A stretch of DNA of 64,000 nt from Anaspis maculata (taxonomy: Eukaryota > Arthropoda > Insecta > Coleoptera > Scraptiidae): the NCBI GenBank assembly GCA_949128115.1, contig OX421968.1:24598377-24662376 (forward strand). The letters run 5' to 3'. Positions 33,590-45,700 of this stretch are shown here, piece by piece. The first letter of the stretch is position 1, and each line of letters opens with the position of its first letter. A model generated the notes under the pieces. The model was not told the DNA's origin. It saw nothing but the letters and a program-made list of their open reading frames with translations, and did no database searches. The position numbers and the translations under genes were made by a program.

Positions 33590-36540
33590 TTATAAATAAA
33601 AAATTTCGCCAAGGTCTCTTCCTGGCGGTAGAGTTCCTATAGTCCGGACGTTAAGGTCAAAATTTAGAGGGTACCGTTCACTTTTATAACAAGCAATGCC
33701 ATTTGGCATACCTGTTGCCGAGACCATGTTTGACCGATTAAGATCAGGAGCCAAAGTCGTGAGTGATGCAGGCGCCGTATACAGGGTGTCGTATAGAAAA
33801 AAAGTCAAAAATTCGTATATCATTAACCGAACCAGATGGATCCACGTGAGTAGGCACATATATCCACAATATATTAACCATCAAGGTAGAGTCAACCGTT
33901 TTGGAAAACCTTGAGCGGTTCCCGAAATATTCAGGAAAAACTGAATTTTCTTCTGGATATTTTATTTCTCGGTAAATCAGTGAATTTTAAAGATATCTAA
34001 GTGCAACTTGGTAGGTTTACGGCGAGTATTGTCATGAATAAAAAACGATCAGGAGCCAAATGCAGGGCCTGCTATTTCCAGAAGTAAGACAGTCAACTTT
34101 TTTATTTCTTCGTGACCGCCATCTTGAATCTCCGTTTTATTCAACAGTTGGAAAAGTGACAGTCGAATATGAGAATGTTGGCATGCAGTCACCCTATTAT
34201 GAAAAAGATGGCCTTGGAGCAAGGTGAGGGTGTCTTCATCGAGAAAACATTGTCACCCAAGGTTTTCATGGTAATACGTATTTGCAGCGCCTGTGATGGC
34301 TAATGAGAAATTTGGAAGAGCAGAGTTAGTTCTTTGTCACAATCCTACATTCATTTTGAGCTGAATTACCAAAATTCATGATGATCGGTGCAAAGGTAAA
34401 CTCTTGATGGCCTGCTGAACAAAATAGGTGGCGCTTTTTAGTGAGAAATGCAAAAAACATCAGGCTATCATTATCATGTTATTCCTCACGAAGAGAAGGC
34501 TGTTGCAAAAACTGGAACAAATCAACGCTGGAATGTTTCGTGAGATTGAAGTCTATATTCTTGAGGCAATAAATGTTGGACACATGCGTCCGATTACCAG
34601 AGAGAAGACATGGAAGGCGTGCGTGCAGAAAAAAAATTCAAAATTCTTATTCGCATATTTCATTCAGACACCCACCAAAAGTTGATGACTAACAATATTA
34701 CATCCATTTTTAAATTTGATACCAAAATTCATCATCATCGATCCAGAGACACAATTTTGGTAGCTTTCTGAAGATAATACGTGGCTCAGAGCTTGGAAAA
34801 AAACTTTCTGCATGCAAGCCTCTCATGTCTTCTCTCTAACAAAGGGACACATGTGTCCAACATTTTATGGCTCAAGATTATAGGGCTGACTCTCCCAAAA
34901 CATTTCAGCGTTGATTAGTTTCAGTTCTTGCAATAGCCTTCCCTTAGTGAGGGATGACATGATGATGATTGCTCGATTTTTTTTGCATTTTTCACCAAAA
35001 AGCGCTACATATTTGGTTCAGCAAGCCACCAAAAATTTACCTTTAGACCGATCATCATGAATTTTGGTAATTCAGCTCATAATGAATGTAGGATTGTGAC
35101 AAAGGGCTCGCTCTGCTCTTTGAAATCTTTGATGAGCCATCACAGGCGCTGCAAATGCGTATTACCATGAAAACCTTGGGTGACAATGTTTTCTCGATGA
35201 AGACACCCCCACCTTGCTTCAAGGCCATCTTTTTCATAATAGGGTGACTAGATGCCAACATTCTCACATTCGACTGTCACTTTTCCAACTGTTGAGTGAA
35301 ACGGAGATTCAAGATGGCGGTCACGAAGAAAAAAAAGTTGACTGTCTTACTTCTGGAAATAACTGGCCCTGCATTTGGCTCCTGATTGTTTTTGATTCAT
35401 GACCACACTGGCCATAGAACTACCAAGTTGCACTTCGATACCTTGAAAATTCACTAATTTACCGAGAAATAAAATATTTAGAAGATAATTCAGTTCTTCC
35501 TGAATATTTCAGGAACTGCTCAAGACTTTCCAAAACCGTTGACTCTTCCTCAATGGGTAATATATTGTGAATATATGTGCCTATTCACGTGGATTCATCT
35601 GGTTTGGTTAATGATATACGAATTTTTCACTTTTTTTCTATACGACACCCTGTATAAGACGCCTGCATTGCTTGCGACTTTGGCTCCTGATCTTAATCGG
35701 TCAAACATGGTCTCGGCAATAGGTATGCCAAGTGGCATTGCTTGTTATAAAAGTGAAGGGTATTATACTTTAACAACCGGACTACTAGAATGGACGCTAC
35801 ATTGCTGCGCTGTAGAGCGATACTCAGCCTCTAGAAGGAGAAGTACGAGGCTCTCCTCTCGTTGGTGGCATCGATGATTTTGTGCCAAATTGAGTGGCTC
35901 ATCTACCGAAACTCCTGTTGGTTCTTGTCCGACAGGGATAAAAATAAATCGGTCCTCGAGGTTTTTGTATTTTTTGTTCTTTTTTCTAGATTCGGCCGAA
36001 TTAGCAGCAGCATAACCCTGGTTTGTTGAGCTGTAATGAATATAGGAAGGCGCGAACGCCGAACGTATCAGCACAAGTGTAGTCCCATATCATACATTTT
36101 CCTTTCTTCCATGGATTCAACGTCAAGCCGTCAGGTTTCTTTCCGTCATCCCGAGAGCAACCCAAAGGTTCCCTGATCGCTGGGGTTTGAGCCAATCGTA
36201 AGGCGTGATTTATGATGTCGTGGCATGTCGTGAGCGGCGACCAGCACTGAACTTGCACGATAGGCCATGAAGTCCCTTAGAATTGATTTGCACTCCGCAT
36301 GAACAGCGATGGCGGTAACAACATATCGCAGCCCAAGCGAAGTCCAACGGCAATTCTGAAGGATTATTTGGAAGGTGTGTTCCAAGCGGTGTGGATGGGA
36401 AGGCATTGAGCCAAGAGCCAATCACCTGTGTGTGCTTGTGAACTTGAAAGGAGTCGTGACTGGTCATGTTCAGAAGCCGCTTTATTGATTACGTCTCCAA
36501 ATTCTTGTGAAATGCGATTTGTTCCCAGTTTGACTTAGAC
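33590..36540 (-). pseudogene. RT-type mobile element, C-terminal domain (copy a), split by FB6
   Basis: Read leftward from about 36540: SEHDQSRLLSS, GSWLNAFPSTPLGT, C-H-C-C block (HRCSCG..SKGLHGLSC), GRRSRH, REPLGCSRDDGKKPDG, CMIWDYTCADTF, KNKKYKNLEDRF and QRSNVASI, then FB6, then LGTLPPGRDLGEIFYL and a stop at 33590. This is the recurrent C-terminal domain found after reverse transcriptases in some non-LTR-like elements of invertebrates. KPDG...WD recalls a PD-(D/E)xK nuclease, which is inference. The reverse transcriptase itself is absent here. Frame changes at about 36440, 36200 and 36030 inactivate it. Confidence 0.65.
33640..35784. mobile_element. FB6, 2.1-kb foldback
   Basis: Arms of about 1 kb with loop near 34650-34780. 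Ends TAGTCCGG. CTA flanks both sides (33637-33639 and 35785-35787). Removal of FB6 and one CTA joins ...ASI and LGTLPP of the interrupted gene in frame, which confirms the 3-bp duplication. ACAGGGTG and CACCCTGT sit symmetrically at 33781 and 35646. Mirrored open frames (33590-33859 minus, 35539-35877 plus) are arm artefacts apart from the real 3' codons of the host element. Confidence 0.9.
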
Positions 36541-37053
36541 GTGAAATGGTTTGCCGTCGAGACAAAGTCTTTCTCACACCTATTTTTGATGGAAATAGTA
36601 CGAAAGCATGACTTACCTGGCGGGGGTGTGGCTGCTCTAGGTGGCTTCAAGCCTCGCGGCGAAGTGGCTTTCCTAACGGCCAGCTTTCCGTTCGGCGCTG
36701 TCGGCGGCTATTTTTTTGGCCCTCGCACAATTCCGTCGTGTCATTTAAAGGCGCAGCGCCAACAAGCCGCTGGTGTCTTTGCCCTCGGGCTGGGTGGCAG
36801 CCGAGGCGTGGGGATCGTATTTCGATGTGGCAGCAGGCGGGCTCCGTCGACTCTGACGCGCTTACGACGTGCCCATTGCGATCAAACAGGCCGCGATATC
36901 CACGGCCATCGATAGGGAGCGAGCGAAATCCGGCGGCAGGATGACAAGTCATCAAGGGGAACAACGAAGTCCGACGCTTGGATGGGAAATCATCGAGGAG
37001 AACCACGAAATCGAAGGCGAAATGGGGCGCGAAATCAAGGGTGAAATTAAAAC
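36541..37053. other. GC-rich stretch, unassigned
   Basis: About 36600-36960 is GC-rich with long open frames on both strands (36541-36915 plus, 36647-37060 minus). Neither shows a domain. It may be an older part of the surrounding retroelement debris. Confidence 0.3.
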
Positions 37054-38093
37054 TACACACATCAAAAGAATCTAGGGGACAAGCAAATTCAGACGATTTC
37101 TAAAATCATCATAACTTTTGATTGCCATCAGCGATTTCATATCGGTTTTCGGTGTTCGATAGCTCAATCCTTGGTTTTCATGCTTTGATCACGTCGAATA
37201 CAAACAATGTTTCATAAAGATTCTACAGGGTGGTCAATGAAACAGTGTAAAATTGCCAAAAGTTCAGTACGAGCGCGATTTCCCAAAAAAAACTTTTAAT
37301 GCATTCCAATAGCACAGTTATAAAGACTGGTGTTTCAGCTTCAGTAACGTTTTTGAATTTTGGAAATCGAAGGTAAATTGCCAAAGATATTGATCATTTT
37401 GTGTCGCCATGTTTAACTTCCGAGAAGATGATCCGATTTCATTAAAACTTGGATCACACTCACGTCTGGTTTAGGTAATTTGAATTTCAAAGTCAAATGT
37501 CTTTGTCGGTCAGTTTCAAGCCGCCACATTTAAGTTTTATGTGAATGATTCGATGTTAGTGTGTTTCAAAGTTTCATTCAAATCGAATCATTTATGTTAG
37601 AAGTTCAGTACAGCGGCTCGAAAGTGATCTAAAGTGACATTTGACCTTGAAATTCCAAATACTTGAACTAGACATGAGTGTGTTCCAAGTTTCAATAAAA
37701 TCGGATCACTTTTTTCTTTCTTGGAAGTTAAACACGGCAGCATAAAATGATCAATATCTTTGGCAATTCACCTTCGATTTCTAAAATTCAAAAACGTCAA
37801 TGAAGCTGAAACACTGATCTTCATAACTGTGCTATTAAAATTCATGCATTTTCTTTTTTGGGAAATCGCGCTCGTAAGTACTGAACTTTCGGCAATTTTA
37901 CACTGTTCCATTGATCACCCTGTAGAATCTTTATGAAACATTGTTCGTATTCGACGTGATCAAAGCATGAAAACCAAGGATTGGGTTATCGAACACCGAA
38001 AACCGATATGTGAAATCGCTGATGGCAATCAGAAGTTATGATGATTTTAGAAATCGTCTGAATTTGCTTGTCCCCTAGATATTGATGTGTGTA
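37054..38093. repeat. FB7, 1-kb near-complete palindrome
   Basis: Arms of about 500 bp, almost no loop (centre about 37574). Outer blocks TACACACATCAA and CTAGGGGACAAGCAAATTC are mirrored at the right edge. ACAGGGTG at 37225 and CACCCTGT at 37916 are symmetric. A target duplication could not be fixed. Confidence 0.85.
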
Positions 38094-39521
38094 CTATGGC
38101 GTTCAATGCCTATGTGACGTGTAGACTTACTACGTTCGGTGTCGGGTTCATTCATATAAGCAACTAGAACGTTTCATGTGTGTTCATCCAATATTGAATA
38201 ATGCACGCAGTATCACGCGCATACATGCCTGCATTTTTCAATAAGAGTGGATAAAGCATAGTATTCTATTCGCGGGTAATGGCTATCACTCATTAGGATG
38301 CTTTACGACACTCGCCAAGGCTCGTGTCGGCAAACTACATCCTCATGGATAGAAAGCAATCATTACTCGCTTGTTGAATAATATATGTACTAATATTGAA
38401 TGAATGCATTAGTTGTGTTACATCTAGTCTCTATTAATAGATCCCCTTCTCTCTTCTACTTACGGAATCACAGTTCTCCATGCTACCGAAGGGGCCTTCA
38501 CCAGAAGCCAACCGTCGTCGGTCGTCGTACACCCCCCGGCGGAGCTGAAGTAGCAGGAAAACAGGCTCATGTACCCTTGAAGCTCCGTCAAGAACTCCCC
38601 GGCGTCGGGACTCGGGGGGTACCCAATTACAGGATCATTCCCCGGTATAGCTCCCCCCTGCCATGGGGTGACACCCGCCTGCACCGTGTTTTGGTGCACC
38701 GGATTTTGTCGTTAGGGGCGATGGTTCTCACCGGCAATGGATTGAAAACTCAACTCGGATACTAGCATGTGGGCTTAGCCCCAGCACCCCGACACCTCAA
38801 ACGCCGGCCTCCTGTACACGACCGGGCCGGTTTCGGTTGTTCACGGCAACCTCACCTAGAATCCCATGCACGCAATCTGCAGGCTTCGCAAGCTGGGTCG
38901 CAACCCCCCGCTGTTCCTTTAGATGTGTACGAGACTCCACACTGCTACGCTAGCTTTGCTGCCAGTAAGAGGTCAACACCGTATTGAGAGGGCGGGGAGC
39001 ACGGGTCCCGGGGCTCCCTCTCTATCCCCTAGAACTCATGTTAGTAAGGTCACCCTTACAGCGTTTTGATGAGTAACCGACATTTTTGTGCTCTACTACT
39101 GCACATCTAATGCCACTGGAAGTAGCCTTTGCTCGGTCAGGTCCGGGATCGGTGGTATCTACCAGCAACTTTGGGGAGTAGCGCCGTGCGGTCTGCTGCA
39201 GAGTTCGTGTCGGATCCTGGTTGTTTCAGAGGTTTGTTTGGTCCGACACCTTCACGACCATTGCCGGCGATGGCGGCAACTACCCCACTCATCTTGGATA
39301 CTAGTGCCGAACAGCCCTGGCCCGACGCCTTAAACGACGACTCTGACGTGCTCATCTCATTCGCGCTCGTGCCAAAAGTTTCTTTTATTCCTTAAAACTA
39401 ATTAACACTCATTATATTTTTTCTGATCTTTCTAGGATTTATTTATATGTGACATCATAAATAAAATACAAAAAATTAAAATATAAAGATAAATACTGAA
39501 GTGTAGAGCGAGGTGTAGAGT
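38094..39521. other. spacer with GC-rich island
   Basis: 38470-39350 is GC-rich and holds several 70-120 codon frames on both strands, none recognisable. By composition it resembles 32440-33260. Both could be 5' regions of retroelements. The remainder is AT-rich with no call. Confidence 0.3.
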
Positions 39522-40065
39522 CTAAATGCGTAAAGTGTAAGAAACTTCATCAAATGATTTTTGAGATGGAAGAGTAGCTGAAATTGCGCTAACATTTCCT
39601 CTCTGAATTTCCAAACTGATCCTTTGTTTTGAAAATTCCGTCGAGCGAGATTCTTTGGTCTTCACAAAATTGTTTTGTCCAATTTCCAAAGCGAAGGCTT
39701 TTGCCGAAGGAGCCCAGGAACCTAACGTTGCAACAGCAAAAGGGCAAACCACAAAACGATCTGTCAAATCAGTATATTTTTCAGTCTTCCTCAATTCAGC
39801 AATAGCTGCCATCTTTCCGCTTTCCTTCGATGAGACGGCAATATTGCTTTGACACATTGGTCGCAACAAGTGACATCCCAGACTAGTAGTTGTCGTCCAT
39901 TCTTCCACGGAGCGTACGTCATCCCGTCAGGTCGCTTTCAGTCATTTCGACATATTTCGGGGGGTTCTAGAAGTGATGGTACTCCTGTCGACTTCAAAGC
40001 ACGTCGAAGTAAATCGTTGATTGCTGCATGTCGACTAAGACGACCACACGGGAAAAAATCCTGTG
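39522..40065 (-). pseudogene. RT-type mobile element, C-terminal end (copy b)
   Basis: Read leftward: [28 protein letters not shown], a stop, then KRPDGMTYAPW, LVWDVTCCDQC, RKAERW. After a frame change it continues ELRKTEKYTDLTDRFVVCPF and LGSWAPSAKAF, and ends IQRGNVSAISATLPSQKSFD with a stop at 39522. It has the same domain order as copy a. It starts exactly where copy c stops (GLACVKR), so b and c are probably one element split by the 40066-43857 segment. Confidence 0.65.
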
Positions 40066-40185
40066 TTAATTTCAACACGTGAATGAGTGTACAGAAGGCC
40101 ACACTTGAAGGTGTCAGAGTGTACCAAGTCCATTTTGGTACATGGTTACCAGCACATCTCGTGAAATTTTCAACACATTCTAGTT

Positions 40186-42602
40186 GAGTCATTCCATGCC
40201 AAAACGATCACTTTCTGTACTCATGGTGACCGATTTTCATAAATTTTGGATATGTTGTAGAGACATGAAAATAAGTCGACCCGTATTCGCCGGTTTTTTT
40301 TTATAAATTTTTTTTTCGGAATTACAATTTTTTCAAATTTTCCACTTTTGCCTTGCATCCTACTCTGAGAAAAATCATAGCTCTTTAGTCCAATGTTCGA
40401 TCTTGAATATTTTTGTTTTGATCGAACCACAAAAGATAAGGAATTTTGGACATTGCACTCTTTTTTTGACAGATGTTGAAGAAAAGTATGGAAAGTCGCT
40501 TTTCCGAGAAGAAAACGGTATACTGAAAAATGGTACATCTTCGATTTTCTCGATTTTTTGATATATTGTTCTGTGAACTTTTCTGAATCGATATGTAATG
40601 GTCGCCAGAATGGACATCGCCCAAAAACCCACGAAATGAATTTTTTTAGCGAGCCGCGCAAGCTGATTCGGCGCTCAGGAGTCCAGTAAAATGAGGCGAT
40701 TTTTATGCTGAAGTTGGAACTAACTGAGGGCTCGATGAAAAAAATATGGCAATGTAGAGAATGAAAAACTGAATTGGAAAAACCAAAGTTTCATTTCCAA
40801 CCACCCCGGGAACCATGGAAAAAAAAATGGCGAAGATTAAAAAACATGCGCCGCGATCTTTCTTCTGAAACGGTGAGAGAACGGTGAGAGATATCTGAGA
40901 ACTGTAAGGGACAAAGTTGTAGGGAATTCAATAATCTACAGAAAAGTCCCTTAGGGCATATGTTTAACTTCTTCAGTTTAACCGTTAATCCCGGTCAAAG
41001 TTGCGCGCCGGTCAAGTGAAGTACGCGTGACATTACTCCTTGAATGCTGCGAGAATGGCTAGAGATCCATAAATTGTAAGCGACGAAGTTGTAGAGAAAT
41101 GAAAGTTACTCTAGCAGTTTCTCGAGGTCAATTATTAGCTCTTCTAGTTTAGTCGTGAACCACGTTCGAAGTTGCGCGACAATCTTGTTAATGAAGTGGT
41201 TCTTTTGGAAAACTTACGACTAAACCAGACGAGCTAATAACTGGCCTTGAAGATTTTCTAGCGGAACATTCAATGGGGTACTTGCCAACGAGACAGATTT
41301 GACCGGAAATACTTTGAATCATCAACAAGAGTGATAAATAGTATTTCCTGAAAATTTTCGGAAAATATATCCATTCGTTAAAAAGATTTTGTTTTCGATT
41401 TTTTTTTTCAAAAGGTTGGTAACAGTAGAGAAACTTGAGTGAAATTTTTTCGTCTGTATTTTTCAAATATTGTCAAGCCACTCTAACAGTTTTTTGAGCT
41501 TTCAACCCAATAGTGCTGTTTGTTTAGTTTTTAGTATATTTGTGACGTCACAAATATATTTTTTAAACAGGCACTACAGCCGCAATTTTGGGAATTTAGA
41601 AAAAAGAAAAAATACGGGTACAATATTTTTGCCCAGACTTTAGATTAAGCCAATAAAAAAAAATTGGGCAAGTACCCCATTCTCTGCAACTTTGTCGCTT
41701 GCAATTTTCGGATATCTCCAGCCATTCTCGCAGAATTCAAGAAGGAATGTCACGCGGACAGTTTTTCCACTTCACTAGACCGGCGCGCAACTTTGGCCGC
41801 GATTAATGGTTAAACTGGAGAAGTTGGACATATGCCTCCGGGGACTTTTCTGTAGATTATTGAATTCCCTACAACTTTGTCCCTTACAGTTTTCACAAAT
41901 CTCTCACCGTTCTCTCACCGTTTCAAAAGAAAAATCGCGGCGCATGTTTTTTAATCTTCGCCATTTTTTTTTCATGGTTCCCGGGGTGGTTGGAAATGAA
42001 ACTTTGGTTTTTCTGATTCAGTTTTTCATTCTCTACATAGCCATATTTTTTTCATCGAGCCCTCAGTTAGTTCCAACTTCAGCATAAAAATCGCCTCATT
42101 TTACTGGACTCCGAGTGCCGAATCAGCTTGCGCGGCTTGCTTAAAAAATTCATTCCGTGGGTTTTTGGGCAATGTCCATTCTGGCGACCATTACTTCTCG
42201 ATTCAGAAAAGTTCACAGAACAATATATCAAAAAATTGGGAAAATCGAAGATGTACCATTTTTCAGTATACCGTTTTCTTTTCGGAAAAGTGACTTTTCA
42301 TACTTTTTTCAACATCTGTCAAAAAAAGAATGCAATGTCCAAAATTCCTCATCTTTTGTGGTTCGATCAAAACAAAAATATTCAAGATCGGACATTGGAC
42401 TAAAGAGCTATGATTTTTCTCAGAGTAGGATGCAAGGCAAAAGTGGAAAATTTGGAAAAATTGTAATTCCGAAAAAAAAATTTATAAAAAAAAACCGGCG
42501 AATACGGGTCGACTTATTTTCATGTCTCTACAACATATCCAAAATTTATGAAAATCGGTCACCATGAGTGCAGAAAGTGATCGTTTTGGCATGGAATGAC
42601 TC
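40186..42602. mobile_element. FB8, 2.4-kb foldback
   Basis: Arms 40186 to about 41100 and about 41690-42602. Ends GAGTCATTCCATGCC. AGTT occurs on both sides (40182-40185 and 42603-42606), a possible 4-bp duplication. Each arm contains an open frame of about 90-146 codons (40221-40661 minus; 42128-42567 plus) that is a mirror image of the other. No family features; treated as arm sequence. Confidence 0.8.
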
Positions 42603-42758
42603 AGTTGCCAAATTCTGTGTGACTTTACTATCTTCCGAGTAAACTTAAACAATTTCGTGTTAACTGTTGGAATATGGATAGTACACTACTGTGTGTAACA
42701 AAACATGTTTCTGTGTTATCATTTTACTTTACACTATATCGTGACAAATGAAAATGTA

Positions 42759-42967
42759 CAGTTGGGAGCAAAATGATTCATCCGGTACCGCTAGGAAGTC
42801 GGCTGGATTTCAGAAGTGTTAGCTGCTCGAATTGTTCCTGAATGCCACTTTTGATTAGAGATTGATCGTAATCAAAACTGGCATTCAAGAACGATCCAAG
42901 CTGCTAACATTTCTGAAATCCAGCCGACTTCCTAGCGGTGTCGTATGAATCACTTCGCCCCCAACTG
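42759..42967. mobile_element. 209-bp MITE, TA duplication
   Basis: TA at 42757-42758 and 42968-42969. Inverted ends start CAGTTGGGRGC and extend about 60-90 bp, with mirrored blocks CGCTAGGAAGTCGGCTGG and complement. Structure typical of Tc1/mariner-type MITEs. Confidence 0.9.
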
Positions 42968-42969
42968 TA

Positions 42970-43850
42970 CACGAAAACGTGTACCGCAAAAGTTTTACCA
43001 GGGATTTAAAAAAAAAACAATATTCAAATAAATATACTTTATTAGACTTTCACATTCACAAATATGTGCTTCGGCACCAGGTACATATGAATTCGTTGTA
43101 CAGGACGTTGAAGACAAAATGTACTAGATGAAATAGAAGTTCAAACGCCTTCAGAACGTCCCTCTCCGGCGGAAGTAGGTATTTGATGATCGATGACGAC
43201 AAACCTAATAGCTTATAGGTATGTGTCGATGGCACTTTTGTTGGGACCTTGCCTTATTAGATAGGGCTGTCTTGTATCACCCCTCTCAATGGCCTCTTGG
43301 ACTGATGTACCACTACCCCACACTACACCACTGGGCGGGTACTTGCTTTTCTTGCACAGCTTCACAAAGACAAAACAAAGACTAGTTGCGACCGGTCGCT
43401 CAGAGACGTGCATGGCGCAATAAAAATCTGGCCGCTGGCGCTGCGATCCCGCTCGCGGTTACACGATGTGGTGTTCATTTACGGGAATAAGGGTTTTAAT
43501 ACACTGTATTCGGTAAACACTCATAAAATGGTGTGATCAGATAATTTTACTCATATTTTGGAACATTTACTCGTTTAAACGTAAAAAATGGATCATCTAC
43601 ACAATATCGATCATTTTCATTTACCACAGTCAAAACATCACCACTAATAATTGTCACCAAATGTAATTTGTGTTATTGACACTGGTATCCTCACAATTTC
43701 GTAAAAATTCACACAGAAACATTTCACCACATAGAGGTGGTCGTTTGGTCTCGGAGGATCCTTTCTGCACTGCGACCTGTAAGATCTTTTGTGCGTAACA
43801 TTTCACCACATAGCAAGTGGTAGTTTCTTCTAAGCGATTTCTACTAGTGC
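42970..43850. other. unassigned stretch with possible 3' exon
   Basis: On the minus strand a 66-codon open frame (43413-43213; MHVSERPVATSLCFVFVKLC...) is followed by AATAAA at about 43038, so a terminal exon is conceivable. No family is recognised. A block AACATTTCACCACATAG is repeated at about 43723 and 43797. Confidence 0.25.
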
Positions 43851-43857
43851 AATTGAC

Positions 43858-44207
43858 CTTTTGACGCATGCCAAGCCATGGTACCCAAATTCGCCGACAC
43901 TCTCTCCACATAGACACTGGTGGCTTTCACAAATTTTACTGCCCAAACGTAACCCTATCGCTATACGGAAACTAACGTCATCCAACAAAGTACCTGAAGT
44001 AGCGGTCGGTAAAGCTCCCCACCCAGTTATAAAAATGTCTCGAGGGGTCCGGGAAGAATAAAATGTCTCTCTGTTTGATTGCAGAAGTTGCTCACAGTGC
44101 GCCATTGTTGCCAGTGTCTTTGTTTCCAAGTGGTCAGCAAAGCATGCCTCCATGATTTCAGTTTCGGTCTTGGTGCATTCACCAAGACCGAGATGACCGA
44201 AGACCAA
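43858..44207 (-). pseudogene. RT-type mobile element, C-terminal domain (copy c)
   Basis: Read leftward: LLQSNRETFY, FITGWGALPTATSGTLLDD, FRIAIGLRLGSKICESHQC, CGESVGEFGYHGLACVKR, then a break. It aligns in order with copy a and ends where copy b begins. Open over about 110 codons but missing everything upstream, including the reverse transcriptase. The apparent Met start is not meaningful. Confidence 0.65.
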
Positions 44208-44269
44208 GACCCAAGACGCTTAACGCGTTTTTTTTTGTGTACGCCGAAGTTGATATTGAATATCTTCAA

Positions 44270-45131
44270 TCGTTTGCTTTTTTGGTGCCCGTTTCTTTGG
44301 TGTAAGCCTCATCATGTCTCAAGTGGCTTCTTCAGGTGTATTTTGTGGTCTTGTTGTTGCTGCTACTGCTGCAAAATAATACAACTAGAGTGAAAGACTG
44401 AAAGATGAATATTTGTATGCCTAATTCAGTAATATACAGTGCTCAGTACTGAAAAAAATGTAAAGTTTACACCCCTATCGATCCGCGAAAACATTTTATT
44501 GAATTTTTTTAACTCGTTCTGGATTAACATTGAACCCATACCTCGAAACGGTTTCTTGGGTTTCCGTCTATCTTTGTTAATAACAGGGTGATCTCAAAAA
44601 AGTGATAATTCAGGCTTTCAATGATAACTTCTTTTATTTTTATCCGATTTTAAACATCTCTGGCTCATATGGAAGCTGAAACTTCAGGCGAGAACGTTGT
44701 GAGGTCAAAACTTATTGAAGACAACAATTCAATACAAGGGGACGAGTCGGAAGTGACCCGAATGCGAAAAAGCTTCCGACAGTTCGTTTAGTAACAGATG
44801 AAAACAAATTGAAACGTGTCTTCAAAGGATCCGCTGATTCGGACCATTTCGATCTGCTTTTCGTTTTAGTTGTCCAGAAATGTCCGTGGTAGAACCAAAA
44901 TTTGACTGCGTGTTTTCGCGAAAAAATAGCATCTCTTCTTTACCTGTAATCATAATCATAATCATAATCATAATATATTTTCACCATCAAAATGTACATG
45001 GCTGTCAAAGTAGGCGGCCGTAACCCAATAAGTTACAAAATTCAAAACTAGCAGGTATACGTGTTTTATCGCCAAGGAGAATTTTTGAAATTGTTGTGAA
45101 TTTTGTAACTTTGAGTTTTCATACTACCAAG
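44270..45131. other. no gene recognised
   Basis: Contains an ACAGGGTG motif at 44583 and a short AATCAT microsatellite at about 44947-44973. Otherwise AT-rich without features. Confidence 0.4.
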
Positions 45132-45700
45132 TCCGGAAACGCTTCATAAGGGAGCTACCCTAAAGGTGGGACCCTGCTGATGGTTGTTTATTATTCATTT
45201 CCGAAACCGTTCAAGGAAAACCAATCAAACTTGACACACTTAATAACCTTCTTATGCTTAACAAAGTTTGAATGCCTAACAAAAATGAAGTTGCTTTGAA
45301 ATAGTTTTCTTTCGCCTTGAATATCGTAATTAAAAATCAGCATTTCTGACCACGTTTTCATACATTCAAACTCAAAAATCTCGTAAACGGTGCATCTATC
45401 GAGGTTGAGCAAGGGGGCTATTTTTTGGTAGAGAAAACTCCAATATTCCATAATCTGTTGTTGAATTTGGAAACAATTTACATTAAAAAAAGTTAGGGTC
45501 ATTTTTACCCCCACACCTCAGCCTGCCCCACCCCTGGTGGATTATTTTGGAATTAATCTTGCCTAAGTTGGGCATGAGAAGGTTAGTAGATGTGTCAAGT
45601 TTGATTGATTTCCCTTGAACGGTTTTGAAGATATTGAATAAAAACCATTTTCAGGGCCCACCTTTTAGGGGCCTGTAGCTCCCTTGGGTAGCGTTTCTGA
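45132..45700. repeat. FB9, imperfect palindrome with large loop
   Basis: Outer arms of about 140 bp (45132-45272 and 45560-45700) mirror each other: blocks AGGGAGCTAC, AACCGTTCAAGG and CAAACTTGACACA. The loop is about 290 bp. No target duplication assigned. The minus-strand 107-codon open frame across it has no family features. Confidence 0.7.

Larger units (their letters stand above)
40066..43857. mobile_element. 3.8-kb composite insertion between RT-element parts
   Basis: Defined by the break in the RT-type C-terminal domain: HGLACVKR ends at about 43858 and GRLSRH resumes at about 40055 on the minus strand. It contains FB8, a MITE and an unassigned stretch. No clean target duplication was found, so it may be several events. 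Confidence 0.5.

Noticed and set aside
36647..37060. 137-codon minus-strand frame in a GC-rich stretch
   Set aside because: Long frames on both strands are expected in GC-rich DNA; no recognisable domain.
40221..42567. Open frames of up to 146 codons conserved between both FB8 arms
   Set aside because: They are mirror images in an inverted repeat, lack family features, and similarity between arms follows from the palindrome itself.
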